A stretch of DNA of 64,000 nt, from the NCBI RefSeq assembly GCF_964656455.1, contig NC_135720.1, positions 110,620,696 to 110,684,695 of the forward strand, in the 5' to 3' direction. The stretch's first letter is position 1, and every line of letters begins with the position of its first letter. The position numbers and the translations under genes were made by a program. Source of the DNA: Halichoerus grypus (taxonomy: Eukaryota; Chordata; Mammalia; Carnivora; Phocidae). Of this stretch, positions 21,970-32,810 are shown piece after piece. The notes beneath the pieces were generated by a model. The model had not been told where the DNA came from. It saw nothing but the letters and a program-made list of their open reading frames with translations, and made no database searches.

Positions 21970-23688
21970 AACCTAACTGTGGTCCTGACACCAGATACTT
22001 GATTTCCAAATCATAAGACTAAATGGTGTTGACACCATTATAAGTTTGCTATGATCTATAGATCTGTACTGATAGTTAAGCACTGATAGTTTCTTGAATA
22101 CTCATCTAAGCCAGTCTTTCTCTGCCAGGAAACATACTACTCACAATGATCCTGGCGACGCTCTCTCCGCCTCACACTGAACGTCTCAAAAACAGAGGCA
22201 CTTGCCACTGAAGGAAGAAGAACCCTTCTGAATCACAATCTAAAGTTTTAACTCAAGTTTACTTTTAATGATGCACGCATGGGTAAAGAGGAAAGGTATT
22301 ACACCTCTACCACCACTAATTTTTCACCTACTCGCCTTTAGACATCTGCCCCCAAGAGGAGAATTCATAATACCACAACTTATCCAGGGAAAAGGGAAGA
22401 AGAAAACTGCATCACCAATAGGAAGGCACAAGTGAGAACTTTTAAATTTATATAAGGAAAAGTGTTTTCTTCTAACTCTTCCTCTTTCTAGGTTCTACTC
22501 TACTTTCTGCAGTCAATGAAAAATTCTGGTCCTTGGGGCTACACTTGAAATTTAAAGCTTCCTTGGTTTTACCAAGGGAGGAAGAGCTAGGGAACCAGTA
22601 ATTCCTATAAAGATAAGCATATATGACTATGAAAAGCATGGTCCCTCCTCCTTCCCCGGTCACCTCTCTCACCTCCACCTTTTAAAAAAGGGCACAGTAG
22701 CAGACTTAATGCTCACTGGCTTTCACAGACAAATCATTAATCTTCTCCACATTACTTATCACCACAGCTAGGATAATGTTTGCTCTAATCTAACAGATTT
22801 TCATTTCAAAACCAATTGTAAAGCTCAGCAGGGTGCTATATACAACTTTAATGAGAGCTTCTTACCCAAGACTCCTCCAATATGTGCTTGTTCAGAACTG
22901 TTGAATTTTACTGGTGGAGGTTGCTGAATGAAGCAAGGGAAAGGTTAACCAAGAAACAGAATTTTAAAACTGAAACTCATTTTCTCATCTTTTTTATTAA
23001 GTAAAAAACACTAATAAATTGGACCAAACTGACGACAGGATTTATGTGTACCTTCTGTGATACCTAAGGCAGCTCTATGTAACTCTTTTATGAACCTTCT
23101 ACATAGCATCCTGTAGCTCCCTACAATTAATGCAGAACAAGGGAGTAGCTCTGTAAACCCGCTGACAGCTATTTAATGGGAGAGGTGGCAAGTAGTGGAC
23201 GGATCCTGGCAGTGTGCTTAATGGATACACAAACACCACAGTCATCAGCCTGAAGTGATTCTGGCAGAAAATTAACTTAGAGATACAAAACTCATTTGGT
23301 GAGAAGACCCACAGCAATCTGGACAATATCAGACTGTAGAATGGGGAAAGGGGTAAAAGAAGATTTTTTCTAAACTCCTCTTACGAAAGAAACATAAAAA
23401 ATTTTTTTCACATGCTACTTTGTGGCTTTCTCGCTTTAACATACAAGCCTGCAATTACTTCCTCTCTAGAAAGCAAATGCTACTAATTATAAATGATGCA
23501 ATGGGCAGAATACAGCAGAGATTTGTTTGTTAATATCAAAGTGTTACTAAAGCATAGTATTTTATGAGATAATCTGAAATGTTACCATCATCAACGGATT
23601 CTACCTTTTTAATTTTTCCCCCAGCACTGTGACATTCAGGTCAAAAAAGGGAAGAAAACTAGTATGTGTCACGTTATAAACTGTGACA
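21970..23688. other. Repeat-poor block, possible regulatory DNA
   Basis: No transposon is recognised over about 1.7 kb. Positions about 23090-23330 and 23430-23530 contain clustered homeodomain-like AT cores ('caattaatgc', 'tatttaatggg', 'ctaattataaatgatgca') and a 'tgacagct' TALE-type site. That texture is typical of conserved enhancers. No exon is proposed. Confidence 0.35.
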
Positions 23689-23689
23689 C

Positions 23690-23885
23690 GCTGCTCTAAG
23701 GATATGATACATTATCTTCCAGTTTTCATAATTACCCTGGAGATAGGTACAATTATCCTTATTTTACATATGAGAAAACAGACTTAGATACATTAATTGC
23801 TCACTTCACGGAACAGTTTGGTAATGGAGCTATGATCTGACCGTAAGTTTCCCTGGATCTACAGTCTATGCTATACAGGCCGTCC
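23690..23885 (+). mobile_element. MIR: MIR SINE
   Basis: 'ggatatgatacattatcttc', 'ggagataggtacaattatcc', 'ttattttacatatgagaaaa', 'ggtaatggagctatgatctg' and 'cagtctatgctatacag' follow the MIR consensus from the middle to the 3' part. Confidence 0.82.
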
Positions 23886-23984
23886 TACAATTAAACAGCA
23901 AAAGCTACGATGAGAAAACCAAAGACGGTATTTTGATATTAATGTTCGAGATATCTTGTACTGACAAGAATAAGCCTATTTAAA

Positions 23985-24960
23985 CACAAAATCCAAACCA
24001 TGAAAATACTGGAAGAAAAAAATAATTTTTGTTTTTAATTTCAGAGAAGGGACAGCCTTTCAGTCTGACACAAAACTCAGAAGCTGTAAAAGTAAAATAC
24101 TCAGAATAAAAACTTTCTGCAATTTCAACAAATGCCATAAATGGTCAAACAACAAAAACAAATTGCACATAGTACAGAAAAAGGACTCATTTCCTTAAGA
24201 GGGTTCCCACAAATAAAAGAAAATGACAGCCTAATAGAAAAATAGACAAAGGATATAAACACATAATTCACAGGAAAGAAATTTGAGTCACTCTTCAAAC
24301 ACACAGAAAATATTCAACTTCAGAATACACGAACTAAGACAAAATAAAGTCACCATTTAAAAAAATTTCTTAGATTGGCAAAGATCAAAAAGTTTGTTCT
24401 CTGCTGCCAGAAGAGTGGACTAAATGATACTCAAACGCTGCTAGTGGAAGTATCAATTGTTGCAACTTCTATGGAGAGCAATTTGGCAATATCAAAATTA
24501 AATGTGCACATACCCTTTGACCAACCAGTTCTACTAGTTCATTTTACAGCTATAATCTTGCATGTGCAAAGTGCCCAATGTACAATGATAATAACTGCAA
24601 CACTGTTTTAGTAAAAGCAACGGGGAAGGAGGTTAAGTATCCAACAGTAAGAAACTGGTTAAATAAATTACAGTAGAATATAAAACTATGCTACTGTAGA
24701 AAAAAGAATGAGTCAACTTCAACTCTATTTGTACTGATATGAAATGACCTCTAGAACATAATGAATGGAAACAACAAGGGCCAGTAGAATGTGTAAACAT
24801 GAAAATCAAAATAAGTATACATAAAGGGAGGCAAACTGTAGATGAGGGTCCAGAGCAGATTTTCTTTTTGTGATGTACCCTTTTTTACCTTTTGAAAATT
24901 TTGCAGAACATGTCTGTACTTCCTGTTCAAAAAATAGTGTTTACATTTAAAAAATAAGCA
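23985..24960 (+). mobile_element. L1: L1ME LINE, ORF2 end and 3' UTR
   Basis: Old L1ME text runs in sense: 'aatactggaagaaaaaaata', 'attggcaaagatcaaaaagt', 'gagagcaatttggcaatatc', 'cataccctttgaccaaccag', 'ggttaaataaattacagtag' and 'tgtactgatatgaaatgacc'. It is close in content to the copy at 56505-57000. Many stops make it non-coding. The frame at 24375-24611 is a remnant of ORF2. Confidence 0.82.
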
Positions 24961-25039
24961 TATGCTTTGAAAAGATAGTGAAAAAGGAAAAACATATTAT
25001 TTGAGACACCTTAATTTATTATATGCTACAATATGCAAA

Positions 25040-25860
25040 TTTTACTTCCAGCTTTACTGAGATATAATTGACATATAACATTGTGTAAGTTTAAGGTGTC
25101 CAACTTACTGGTTTGATACACTTATATACTGCAAAATGATTACCACTATAGCATTAGCTAATACCTTCATCTTGTCACATAATTAACATTTCCTTTTTGT
25201 GGCAAGAATTTTTTTTTTTTAGGTTTTTTTTAAATTAATTTATTTTTTTTTTGATGTAGTGTTCCATGATTCATTGTTTGCGTATAACACCCAGTGCTCC
25301 ATTCAATACGTGCCCTCTTTAATACCCATCACCAGGCTAACCCATACCCCCAACCCCCTCCCCTCTAGAACCCTCAGTTTGTTTCTCAGAGTCCACAGTC
25401 TCTCATGGCTCATCTCCCCCTCCAATTTCCCCCCCTTCATTTTTCCCTTCCTATCTTTTTTTTTTTAACATATAATGTATTACTTGTTTCAGAGGTACAG
25501 TTCTGTGATTCATCAGTCTTACACAATTCACAGCGCTCACCATTGCACATACCCTCCCCAATGTCTATCACCCAGTTGTGGCAAGAATTTTTAAGATGTA
25601 CTCTCTTAGCTACACTTAAGTATATAATACAGTATTATGAGATTTAATCACCATGCTGTACATTAGATCCCCAGAACTTATTCATCTTATACCTGGAAAT
25701 TTTTACCCTTTGACCAGTATCTCCCCATTTCCCCCACACTCTAGTCTCTAGTAACTTACCACCCTATTCCGTGTCTCTGAGTTTGGTTTTTTTAGATTCC
25801 ACAGATAAGTGATATCATACACTATGTCTTTCTCTTATTTCACTTAGCAAGATGCAACAT
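25040..25860 (-). mobile_element. L1: Old L1M 3' UTR, antisense, split by a younger L1
   Basis: The left part (25040-25213) reads 'actgagatataattgacata', 'taacattgtgtaagtttaag' and 'atgattaccactatagc'. The right part (from 25576) reads 'agatgtactctcttagctac', 'accatgctgtacattagatc' and 'gtctctgagtttgg'. Joined in order they are one L1M 3' UTR. Between them lies a recent carnivore L1 3' end with an exact TSD. Confidence 0.88.
25214..25575 (-). mobile_element. L1: Carnivore-specific L1 3' UTR, severely 5'-truncated insertion
   Basis: 'gatgtagtgttccatgattc', 'attgtttgcgtataacaccc', 'aatacccatcaccaggctaa', 'ctctagaaccctcagtttgt', 'tatctttttttttttaacat' and 'caatgtctatcacccag' are the 3' UTR of carnivore L1 read in antisense. 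It begins with a T-rich tract (the poly-A tail reversed). The TSD 'tgtggcaagaattttt' occurs at about 25199-25214 and again at about 25577-25592. Only about 360 bases were copied. Confidence 0.92.
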
Positions 25861-26580
25861 TTTAAAATTTTTTGTATTTTATTTCAAAATGCAAACAACT
25901 AAAATGTTTTCTTCATTTACTCATGAGGAGATATTAAAGGACTAAGTGATGTCTTTCACAATGAAGATTATGGATGACAAGGCTAAGAATCACCTTACAA
26001 ACTACGCTTTAATTATTTAGGAGATAGATTACAAGTGACATTACCTAACCCATCTTATTTTGAAAGCCACATATAAACATGGTAAATTCATATTCTATTA
26101 AGATAACTGGCTCTTCAGCTATGATAGTCCACACCAAGAACTTTAAAAAATTCTATGAAAGATGGGGATAGGAGGGTGGAGATAAAGAATTATAATTACT
26201 TTTCCAGGAAACTACGAAAAATACACTTTTGAAAATAAAGGGATAGAGACCTAGAGTAAGGGGGACAAAAAACTCAAAACGAGGGATCCAAGAATGACAT
26301 ATTACTTTCTGTCATTTGAGGAAATATACTCAGGTAACACCTATTTCCATAAAGAAACAGCATAGATTGGGGAAAAAAAACAAAAAACAGGCCCACCATA
26401 TCTTTGGCTAGAAAAGTAAAAGATGAAGGAAGTTCCTTGGAAGTCAGACAGAAACATACATCTAGAAATGTATGGTTCCTTTTTATGAGTATAGGGGTAT
26501 CCCTCTTTGGTGAGCCACAAATAACACCATGTCTCCCCCCCTCAACTTTTCAAGTATCAAATACAGAAATTCTAAAATGT
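25861..26580. other. Unassigned stretch
   Basis: Nothing identifiable was found. A frame at 26404-26607 runs into the next SINEC and is not a gene. Confidence 0.5.
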
Positions 26581-26754
26581 GGGTGCCTGGGTGGCTCAGT
26601 TGGTTAAGCGTCTGCCTTCCGCTCAGGTCACGATCCTGGAATCCTGGGATCGAGTCCCACATCGGGCTCCCAGCTCAGCGGGGAGCCTGCTTCTCCCTCT
26701 GACCCTCTCCCCTCTCATGCTGTTTCTCTCTCTCTCGCAAATAAGTAAGTTTTA
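26581..26754 (+). mobile_element. SINEC: SINEC (type 2), with exact TSD
   Basis: 'gggtgcctgggtggctcagt', 'tggttaagcgtctgccttcc', 'cgatcctggaatcctgggat' and 'ccctctgaccctctcccctc' define type 2. It ends in a short 'aagtaagtttta' tail. The 16-base TSD 'agaaattctaaaatgt' (26565-26580) recurs exactly at 26755-26770. Confidence 0.97.
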
Positions 26755-26770
26755 AGAAATTCTAAAATGT

Positions 26771-27536
26771 ATATACACTTTGCGAGCATCGTTTACTTTG
26801 CAGTTTTGTATTCACAAAATGAAAAGACAGGCTCTGCTAAGGTGTCTTCCGAAAAATATGAACGGTAGTTTAGTGGAACTAAGCAGATCAAGCTTTCAGA
26901 CGTTATTTTAGAAACACTGAGCTACCTCAGGAATGCATGGCTCACTGGGCACACTAATAACTAGCTTCAAATACCAGTTGAAGTCACTGTGGAATGCAAA
27001 GGCGGTGCTTCTAACTGAATGCCAAGCAGTCCCTGTCTAGATCTCCCCATAGGGGTTCTGACGTACTTACCCCAAGGCTTCCTACCTCTCTGTGAATTGT
27101 GAGTTACCTTTTGGGCAAGTGTTTCTAGAAATGATCAAGCTACCAGAAGTTGGGTGAGGAAACTGATCCATTCTATTCAAAAAGCCATTCCCCCAGTTCC
27201 CTTTGGCTTTGGGCATCTGCCATACACCCACAACTCTAAAATGCCTATAATCCTGGCACTAGGAGGTCAGGTATCAATGTACCCCCCACCTGCCTCTCAA
27301 TGTGATGAATTTGAAGGCAGCAATGCCAGGTTAGGAAAGTTTAAGACAGTTTAAAACAAAACAAAACAAAAATCCAGGTTCAAAGTTTACCTCCTTCTCT
27401 CTTCTACACACAGTAAAGAATGCCCCTAGATGTCTGAGTTAGGCTTATGAACACAATGTTTGTTAAAGATCCCTAAAGCTAGTTCTCAGAAGACCGTTAA
27501 AAAAATGGTAACAGTAATCCTATACTAAAAAATTTT
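26771..27536. other. Unassigned stretch with an (AAAAC)n run
   Basis: No transposon or exon is recognised. An AAAAC repeat lies at about 27352-27372. A frame at 27154-27354 shows no domain. Confidence 0.5.
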
Positions 27537-27705
27537 TTTAAGATTTATTTATTTGAGAGAGAGAGAGCACGAGCAGGAGGGGCAGAGAGAATCTCAAGCA
27601 GACTCCGTGCTGAGCGCGGAGCCGAATGTGGGGCTCGCTCGATCTCTCGACCTGAGCCAAAACCAAGAGTCGGACACTTAACCGACTATGCCACCCAGGA
27701 GCCCC
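27537..27705 (-). mobile_element. SINEC: SINEC (type 3), reverse strand, shortened middle
   Basis: 'agatttatttatttgagaga', 'gagcaggaggggcagagaga', 'ggggctcgctcgatctctcg' and 'gccacccaggagcccc' are recognisable. The segment between the B box and 'cctgagcc' is altered: the usual 'caggaccctgagatcatga' has been lost, leaving 'gatctctcgacctgagcc'. The TSD is weak because both flanks are A/T-rich ('ctaaaaaattttttt' and 'ctaatttttttttta'). Confidence 0.9.
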
Positions 27706-28080
27706 TAATTTTTTTTTTAGAACACCAACAATATCATCTTCACAAAAATGATTTTTTTTTGATCCATTAAATACATTTTCATCTGTTGTACCTATATCTG
27801 TTTTTAATATAATCATGCCTGGTTTTTTTATTCATAATTTTTGCTAAACAAATTTATTAAGGATGGAAATTTCAGTTGTTGAAAAATTACAAGTAACTGA
27901 CCTATTTTTAAGGAACTTTCTCCTTTTAAAAAGCAAGGTTACCCAAGAGGAAAGCACAGTAATAAAGTTAACCTCATAATCATTCATAATTAAGTTTGTA
28001 GGTGGAACTCAGGACAGAAATATAACTCTAATGTGGTTTCTAGGTTTTGGCATGAATTTTGTATTCTAGAAACTCTGAAT

Positions 28081-28249
28081 TTTTTTAAGATTTTATTTAT
28101 TTATTGGAGAGAGAGTGCACACGCGAGTTTGGGGGGTGGGGTGGAGGGACAGAGGCAAAGGGAGAACCAGACTCCCCACTGAGCAGAGAACCCAATGTGG
28201 GACTCAATACCAGGACCCTGAGATCATGGCCTGAGCCACCCAGTTGCCT
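28081..28249 (-). mobile_element. SINEC: SINEC (type 3), reverse strand, head deleted in part
   Basis: 'aagattttatttatttattg', a G-rich run, 'gggactcaataccaggaccc' and 'cctgagccacccagttgcct' are present. The stretch between 'cctgagcc' and 'acccag' that normally contains 'gaaggcagacgcttaaccgactgagcc' is missing, so A-box-proximal sequence is deleted. The TSD is 'ctagaaactctgaat' (28066-28080) and 'ctagaaacttttaat' (28250-28264). Confidence 0.92.
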
Positions 28250-28454
28250 CTAGAAACTTTTAATTACGCCAGTCATACAGAAAACAAGCAATGCTATGTA
28301 TGTAACACATTTTCTCCACATCACCATGACTCTCTAGGGAAGGATGGCTCCTTGAAATTAGACTTGTTTAATGTAACGTGGCTAAAGGCTAATTTGTAAC
28401 TATCAGATATTGAGTAACAGTTACTACCTGTCCCATAATTTTTTTTTCTATTTT

Positions 28455-28612
28455 AAATCTCACAGTCCATCCCTAGGAGGTAAATTTGGTTGCTACACTT
28501 TACAAATGATCATACTAAAGCCCAAAGTCAAACAGCTAAGTGGATAAACTGGGATTCTAACCCAGATATACTTGACTCCAAAACCTAAATTCTGGACTAC
28601 TGCCTTTAACCA
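28455..28612 (+). mobile_element. MIR: MIR SINE fragment
   Basis: 'tccatccctaggaggtaaat', 'tttacaaatgatcatactaa', 'aaacagctaagtggataaac', 'tgggattctaacccagatat' and 'ctggactactgcc' follow the MIR core and 3' half. Confidence 0.8.
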
Positions 28613-28769
28613 CCTCATGATTACCTGCAAGGGGTAGTCTGCGGCTCTACATTACTACTGATGACTCAATTCATGGGACTACTGCTGCCCTGAATGTATC
28701 TAATCACAGGTTTTATAAATACACGGAAAGTTATAAAAAATAACATGATGAACTATCTAGTTTTGTCTA

Positions 28770-29480
28770 ATCTTAACATTTCACTGTATTTGCTTTAGAG
28801 TCTTAAAAAAGGAAATAAAACATTGCAGGTCAGGTTGAAGGTCTCTGTGTACTACTTCCCCAATCAATCTCATTCCCTTCTCTTTCTCAGAGGTAACCAT
28901 TATCCTAAATTTGGTTTAAGTTTTGTATTCCAAGCCATGTTTTTATACTATTTCTACAAACAAGCATCCATAAAAAGCATGATTTTTGCATGTATTCAAA
29001 CTTTATATAATGGTGTCATACATCTACATCATTTAGAAACCTGTTTTTCTACTCAATCATGCTTTTGATATCTTCCATACAGATGCATAGTGTTCTAGTG
29101 TATGAACAAACCACAATCTATTCACCTAATGCTAGACGGTTCTTGTTTCTCATTTTTCCACTAATACAAACACTTACTTGTACCTGTCTCCTTTGCACAA
29201 GCATTACAACATTTCCAGGGGACAGACTTAGAAGTAGAAATGCCAGGCCAAGAGGAATGCTACCTTTACTAAATATTGCCAAACTGCTCATGAAAGTGAT
29301 ACTCAATTCATACTCCTACCAATAGCAGAACCCACACATCCTCACCAACACTTGGTATTGCCAGACATTTACATTTTTGCAAATATGATGGGTGTGAAAT
29401 TATCTCATTTTCATTTTAATTTGTATTTCCCTGATTAGTAATGAGACTGAGCATATTTGCATAATTACTAGCCACATTTT
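28770..29480 (-). mobile_element. L1: L1ME 3' UTR and ORF2 end, antisense
   Basis: 'agaggtaaccattatcctaa', 'cttccatacagatgcatagt', 'aacattt' with 'gggacagacttagaagtaga', 'tactaaatattgccaaactg', 'cctcaccaacacttggtatt' and 'ttgtatttccctgattagta' form a long antisense L1ME. Frames through it on both strands are remnants or chance. Confidence 0.8.
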
Positions 29481-30228
29481 TTTTTTTAAAGAAAGGACAA
29501 TTGCACATTTAAATACTTAAGTTCCAAGGGGGTACAAATGTAATATAAGATGGATATAAAAGTTTTTCCTAAAGGTAAATATTCAATGTTGAATTCTAGA
29601 TAATAAGAGAAAAAGTAAAATATATACTCCTCTTCCCCTGAGGCCTTAAATAAAAGTTTAAGTTTTCATCTATCAGTCTAGTCATTTACTGGCAAAAAGC
29701 AGGTTAAACAATCAAAGGTCTCTTCCAACTAAAAATGTAATTTAAAATTCAGTCAAACCCTTGTGTGTGAGAATCATATAATCTCATGTATGAATGAATG
29801 AATGGACAGATAAATGAATGAATCAAAGACACATACAGCAACCAACAAATTGTTTTGGGTTTAGAAAACCCTGGTAATTATTTTCTCAACTTTCAGAATT
29901 GTACCTGCATCATCTATAGGCACCTTAGAGGAAACAGAATGTTGTGCCTATGAGGCAGAAAAAAGAAAGAAACAGAGAGAGAAGTGGGTTGATGCTTAAC
30001 CAGATGCCACTTTCTCCATATCCTAGAGAATAAAAAGGAAATGCCTTCTCCCTTTAGAAATGAGGGCCACAGGAAGAAGAAAATTTCAGATAAATGACAA
30101 CATGAATGAAAAGAGATGACTGAAGCCAGATGCACTCTGTCTGCCCCAGTGTTTTTAAAAATGAAAAACAAAATTCTCTCTAAATATTTTACCAATTAGT
30201 GATCTGAGAAAACCATCTCTTTTTTACA
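29481..30228. other. Unassigned stretch with a (TGAA)n run
   Basis: Nothing is recognised other than a TGAA tetranucleotide tract (29790-29804 and 29813-29824). The reverse frame at 29914-30195 (93 codons) shows no domain. Confidence 0.5.
29790..29824. repeat. (TGAA)n microsatellite, interrupted
   Basis: Two TGAA blocks are separated by 'ggacagataa'. Confidence 0.85.
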
Positions 30229-30229
30229 G

Positions 30230-30440
30230 AGCTTAGTTTTATAAAGTTTTATAAACTTTTACAGAAAAGTTACAAGACTAATACAAGGAACTCCCTTATA
30301 TCATTTACAAGATTCACCAATTGTTTCACCTTTTGTCCAATTTGCTTTGCTTTATCATTCATTTTCTCTGAATATTTTTTGGAGCCACTTGAGAATAAAC
30401 TGAATACCTCCTTTAACAGTAAATATCTGGATATTAAACC
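30230..30440 (-). mobile_element. L1: Possible L1M 3' UTR fragment, antisense
   Basis: 'aaacttttacagaaaagtta', 'caagactaatacaaggaact' and 'caattgtttcacctttt' resemble the antisense L1 3' UTR type that is longer and clearer at 46010-46660 ('ttacagaaaagttgcaa' text). The match is short and diverged. Confidence 0.45.
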
Positions 30441-30573
30441 TATTATTTATAGGTCTTAAGCCATCAAAAACCTTTGCACCTGGCTTGGGAAATATATTTT
30501 CCCATTAAAAAGCAAAGTTTTAAAATGGCAAGAATTTTAACTTTAGCACCTATGTATTATAGGTTAAACAGGG

Positions 30574-30975
30574 CAGTGGTTCATAAACTTTGCTTGAGAT
30601 TAGTATCATGTGGGAATCTTTTCTTTTTTTTTTAAGATTTTATTTATTTATTTGACAGAGAGAGAGACAGCGAGAGAGGGAACACAAGCAGGGGGAGTGG
30701 GAGAGGGAGAAGCAGGCTCCCCGCAGAGCAGGGAGCCCGATGTGGAGCTCGATCCCAGGACCCTGGGATCATGACCTGAGCTGAAGGCAGACGCTTAACA
30801 ACTGAGCCACCCAGGCACCCCTCATGTGGGAATCTTTAAAAAAAAAAAAAAAAAATACTGATGCCTGGATCCTATCCCAAATACTTTGATTTAATTGGTA
30901 TTAGGTGTGACCTAGGCACTGGAATTTTTAAAACTCCCTAGAGTTTTAAAATGTGCCCCAAAGTTTTGAAAGCAG
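30574..30975 (+). mobile_element. MER5A: MER5A DNA transposon, split by a SINEC
   Basis: The left part (30574-30621) reads 'cagtggttcataaactttgc' and 'gagattagtatcatg'. The right part (from about 30822) reads 'tactgatgcctggatcctat', 'aaatactttgatttaattgg', 'ctaggcactggaatttttaa' and 'aaaatgtgccccaaag'. Together they make one MER5A. It predates the SINEC lodged inside it. Confidence 0.85.
30623..30821 (-). mobile_element. SINEC: SINEC (type 1), reverse strand, inside MER5A
   Basis: 'aagattttatttatttattt', 'gggagtgggagagggagaag', 'gagctcgatcccaggaccct' and 'gagccacccaggcacccc' define it. The TSD 'tcatgtgggaatctt' (30606-30620) recurs exactly at 30822-30836, within MER5A sequence, so the order of insertion is certain. 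Confidence 0.97.
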
Positions 30976-31015
30976 TTTTAGGGGCTAGGTACCTACACGC
31001 CATTTGAAATACTGG

Positions 31016-32805
31016 TTCTAGGAAAATGTTATAGTTCAAAGCAACTGCTGACAATAAGTAAATACAATCAAAGTGCAAACTGAGGCAGGCAGAAGCTCTC
31101 AACATAAGGTTTTCTAGGCAACTACTCATAGTGTGCTTTCTATGTGCTGTTCTGGCACTGTAGGATACAAAAAGGCAAAGTCAGGAAGTAGGTAACACAC
31201 ATAATAACTACAGCAGGAAGTAATAAGTACTATATTTAAAATATTTTAAGACTACTAGGAACACAGAATATGTTTACTTGGATGGTTCACAGGAATGGTG
31301 AGTGGTACAGAAAGAAAGTTACACTTGAGATAGCCATTGAAGGATGAAAAGGGCTTTACTGAGCAAGACTGAAGTAGAGTGAAAGAACATTTTGAGAAAC
31401 AGCATCAATAAGAATATTTTCACAAAAATGTTAGAGAATGATCAGTGTTCCATTAAAACCCCAAACAGGGTTGAGTGAAATAAAGGCCACAGTATATATA
31501 TACCTACTATACAGTAATCAAGGTAACCCAAATCTGTATGTTAATGATTAGGGATAATGTATTTAACAGCACCTGGCACACAGAGTTGGTCAGTAAGGGA
31601 AACTTTCTTGCCTCTGAGTCTCCCGTATTTTGTTTATTCATTTAAACCAAAAATTACGTGGATAAAATTCAGAAAATACAGAAAAGTATAATTATAAAAT
31701 TAGTCACCCACAATCATACTACCCAGATAACCAATGTTGATATTTTAAGTAACTCCTTACTAAAGTTGTCAGTCCAGATATTTTCCTCTGTAATACAAAT
31801 AACAATTCTATAGAAACAACAAGCCCCTCAGCCATTATCCTTCCTGATGTACACTAAAAGAGGATCAGTTAAAGCTGCAATATGGCCAGAGCAACCACTA
31901 GAGGGTGGCCAAGACTGATGTATCCATCAACTTGCCATAATTTCTCAAACGCCCTTAACTGACATTCAATCTAAGATTTCTGGACCCTAACACTTCATTA
32001 CATAAAGATTAAAAATTCATCTCAAAGAGAAAAGAGACACTCTTTCAGGGCAATTAAGTGTAAACAGGATACCAAGTTTGGCTGCTCAGATATTTTGCCA
32101 AATGTCTCCCTCTATACTTCTTGGGAACAAGATGCAATTTCTCCAACAGGGTGGGGGATATTTACATTACACAGCATGCAGCAGTGTTCCATTTCCTACC
32201 TCCCTGAACCCCCACCATCTGATATACTCAAGCATATTAGGCTAAAATTCTCAATTCTGAATACTTCTACTATAGAATTTGCCTCAAAGTACTATATCCA
32301 TATATAGTGCTTTTATATATATATCCCAACTATCAAATGTCAATATTTGAGCATTATCTTTTATATTTAAAATCTTCATATTATAGTTTCACAAAAAAAA
32401 AAAAAAAAGACTTCTGAAATACAGCTGTATACATGCTTTCATTAACTGAGGAAAAACGATTTGAAGATTTACATTAGCTTTTATTTCCCCAGGATCCTAA
32501 TTGATAGGTACTGTCACAAAGAATTATCCTAATGATACAATCATTTGCCATATAGAAACACAGAATATATTTACATGGATGATCACACTTTAAGTATAAC
32601 TGATTTCTAGACAACCAAAAACCAATTAATATAAATCTGCTGCTGATTGTAGAGAATCAAATTATGTTCTGAGAATATAAAGTTTACTAAGCAAAATAGT
32701 AAAAGAATTTGAGGGGAAATAAACCACCCCCACAAAACTTCTTCCTATTTGGGGCTTTTAACACAAGTACCACAAAGTATACATTCACATCCATTAAAAT
32801 CAAAC
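31016..32805. other. Mostly unassigned stretch with short old repeat traces
   Basis: A short 'agcacctggcacacagagtt' tail at about 31562-31600 looks like a MIR or L2 end. Positions about 31625-31765 ('aaaatacagaaaagtataat', 'cccagataaccaatgttgat') resemble an old L1 3' UTR in antisense. A CTCF-like site lies at 31895-31908. No exon is recognised. Confidence 0.45.
31895..31908 (+). promoter_or_regulatory. Candidate CTCF-like motif
   Basis: 'ccactagagggtgg' matches the core CTCF pattern CCASYAGRKGGCRS at all but one position (T for C near the end). It lies in apparently unique sequence, outside recognised SINEs. A single motif match by eye is weak evidence, and occupancy is unknown. Confidence 0.3.
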
Positions 32806-32810
32806 CTTAA

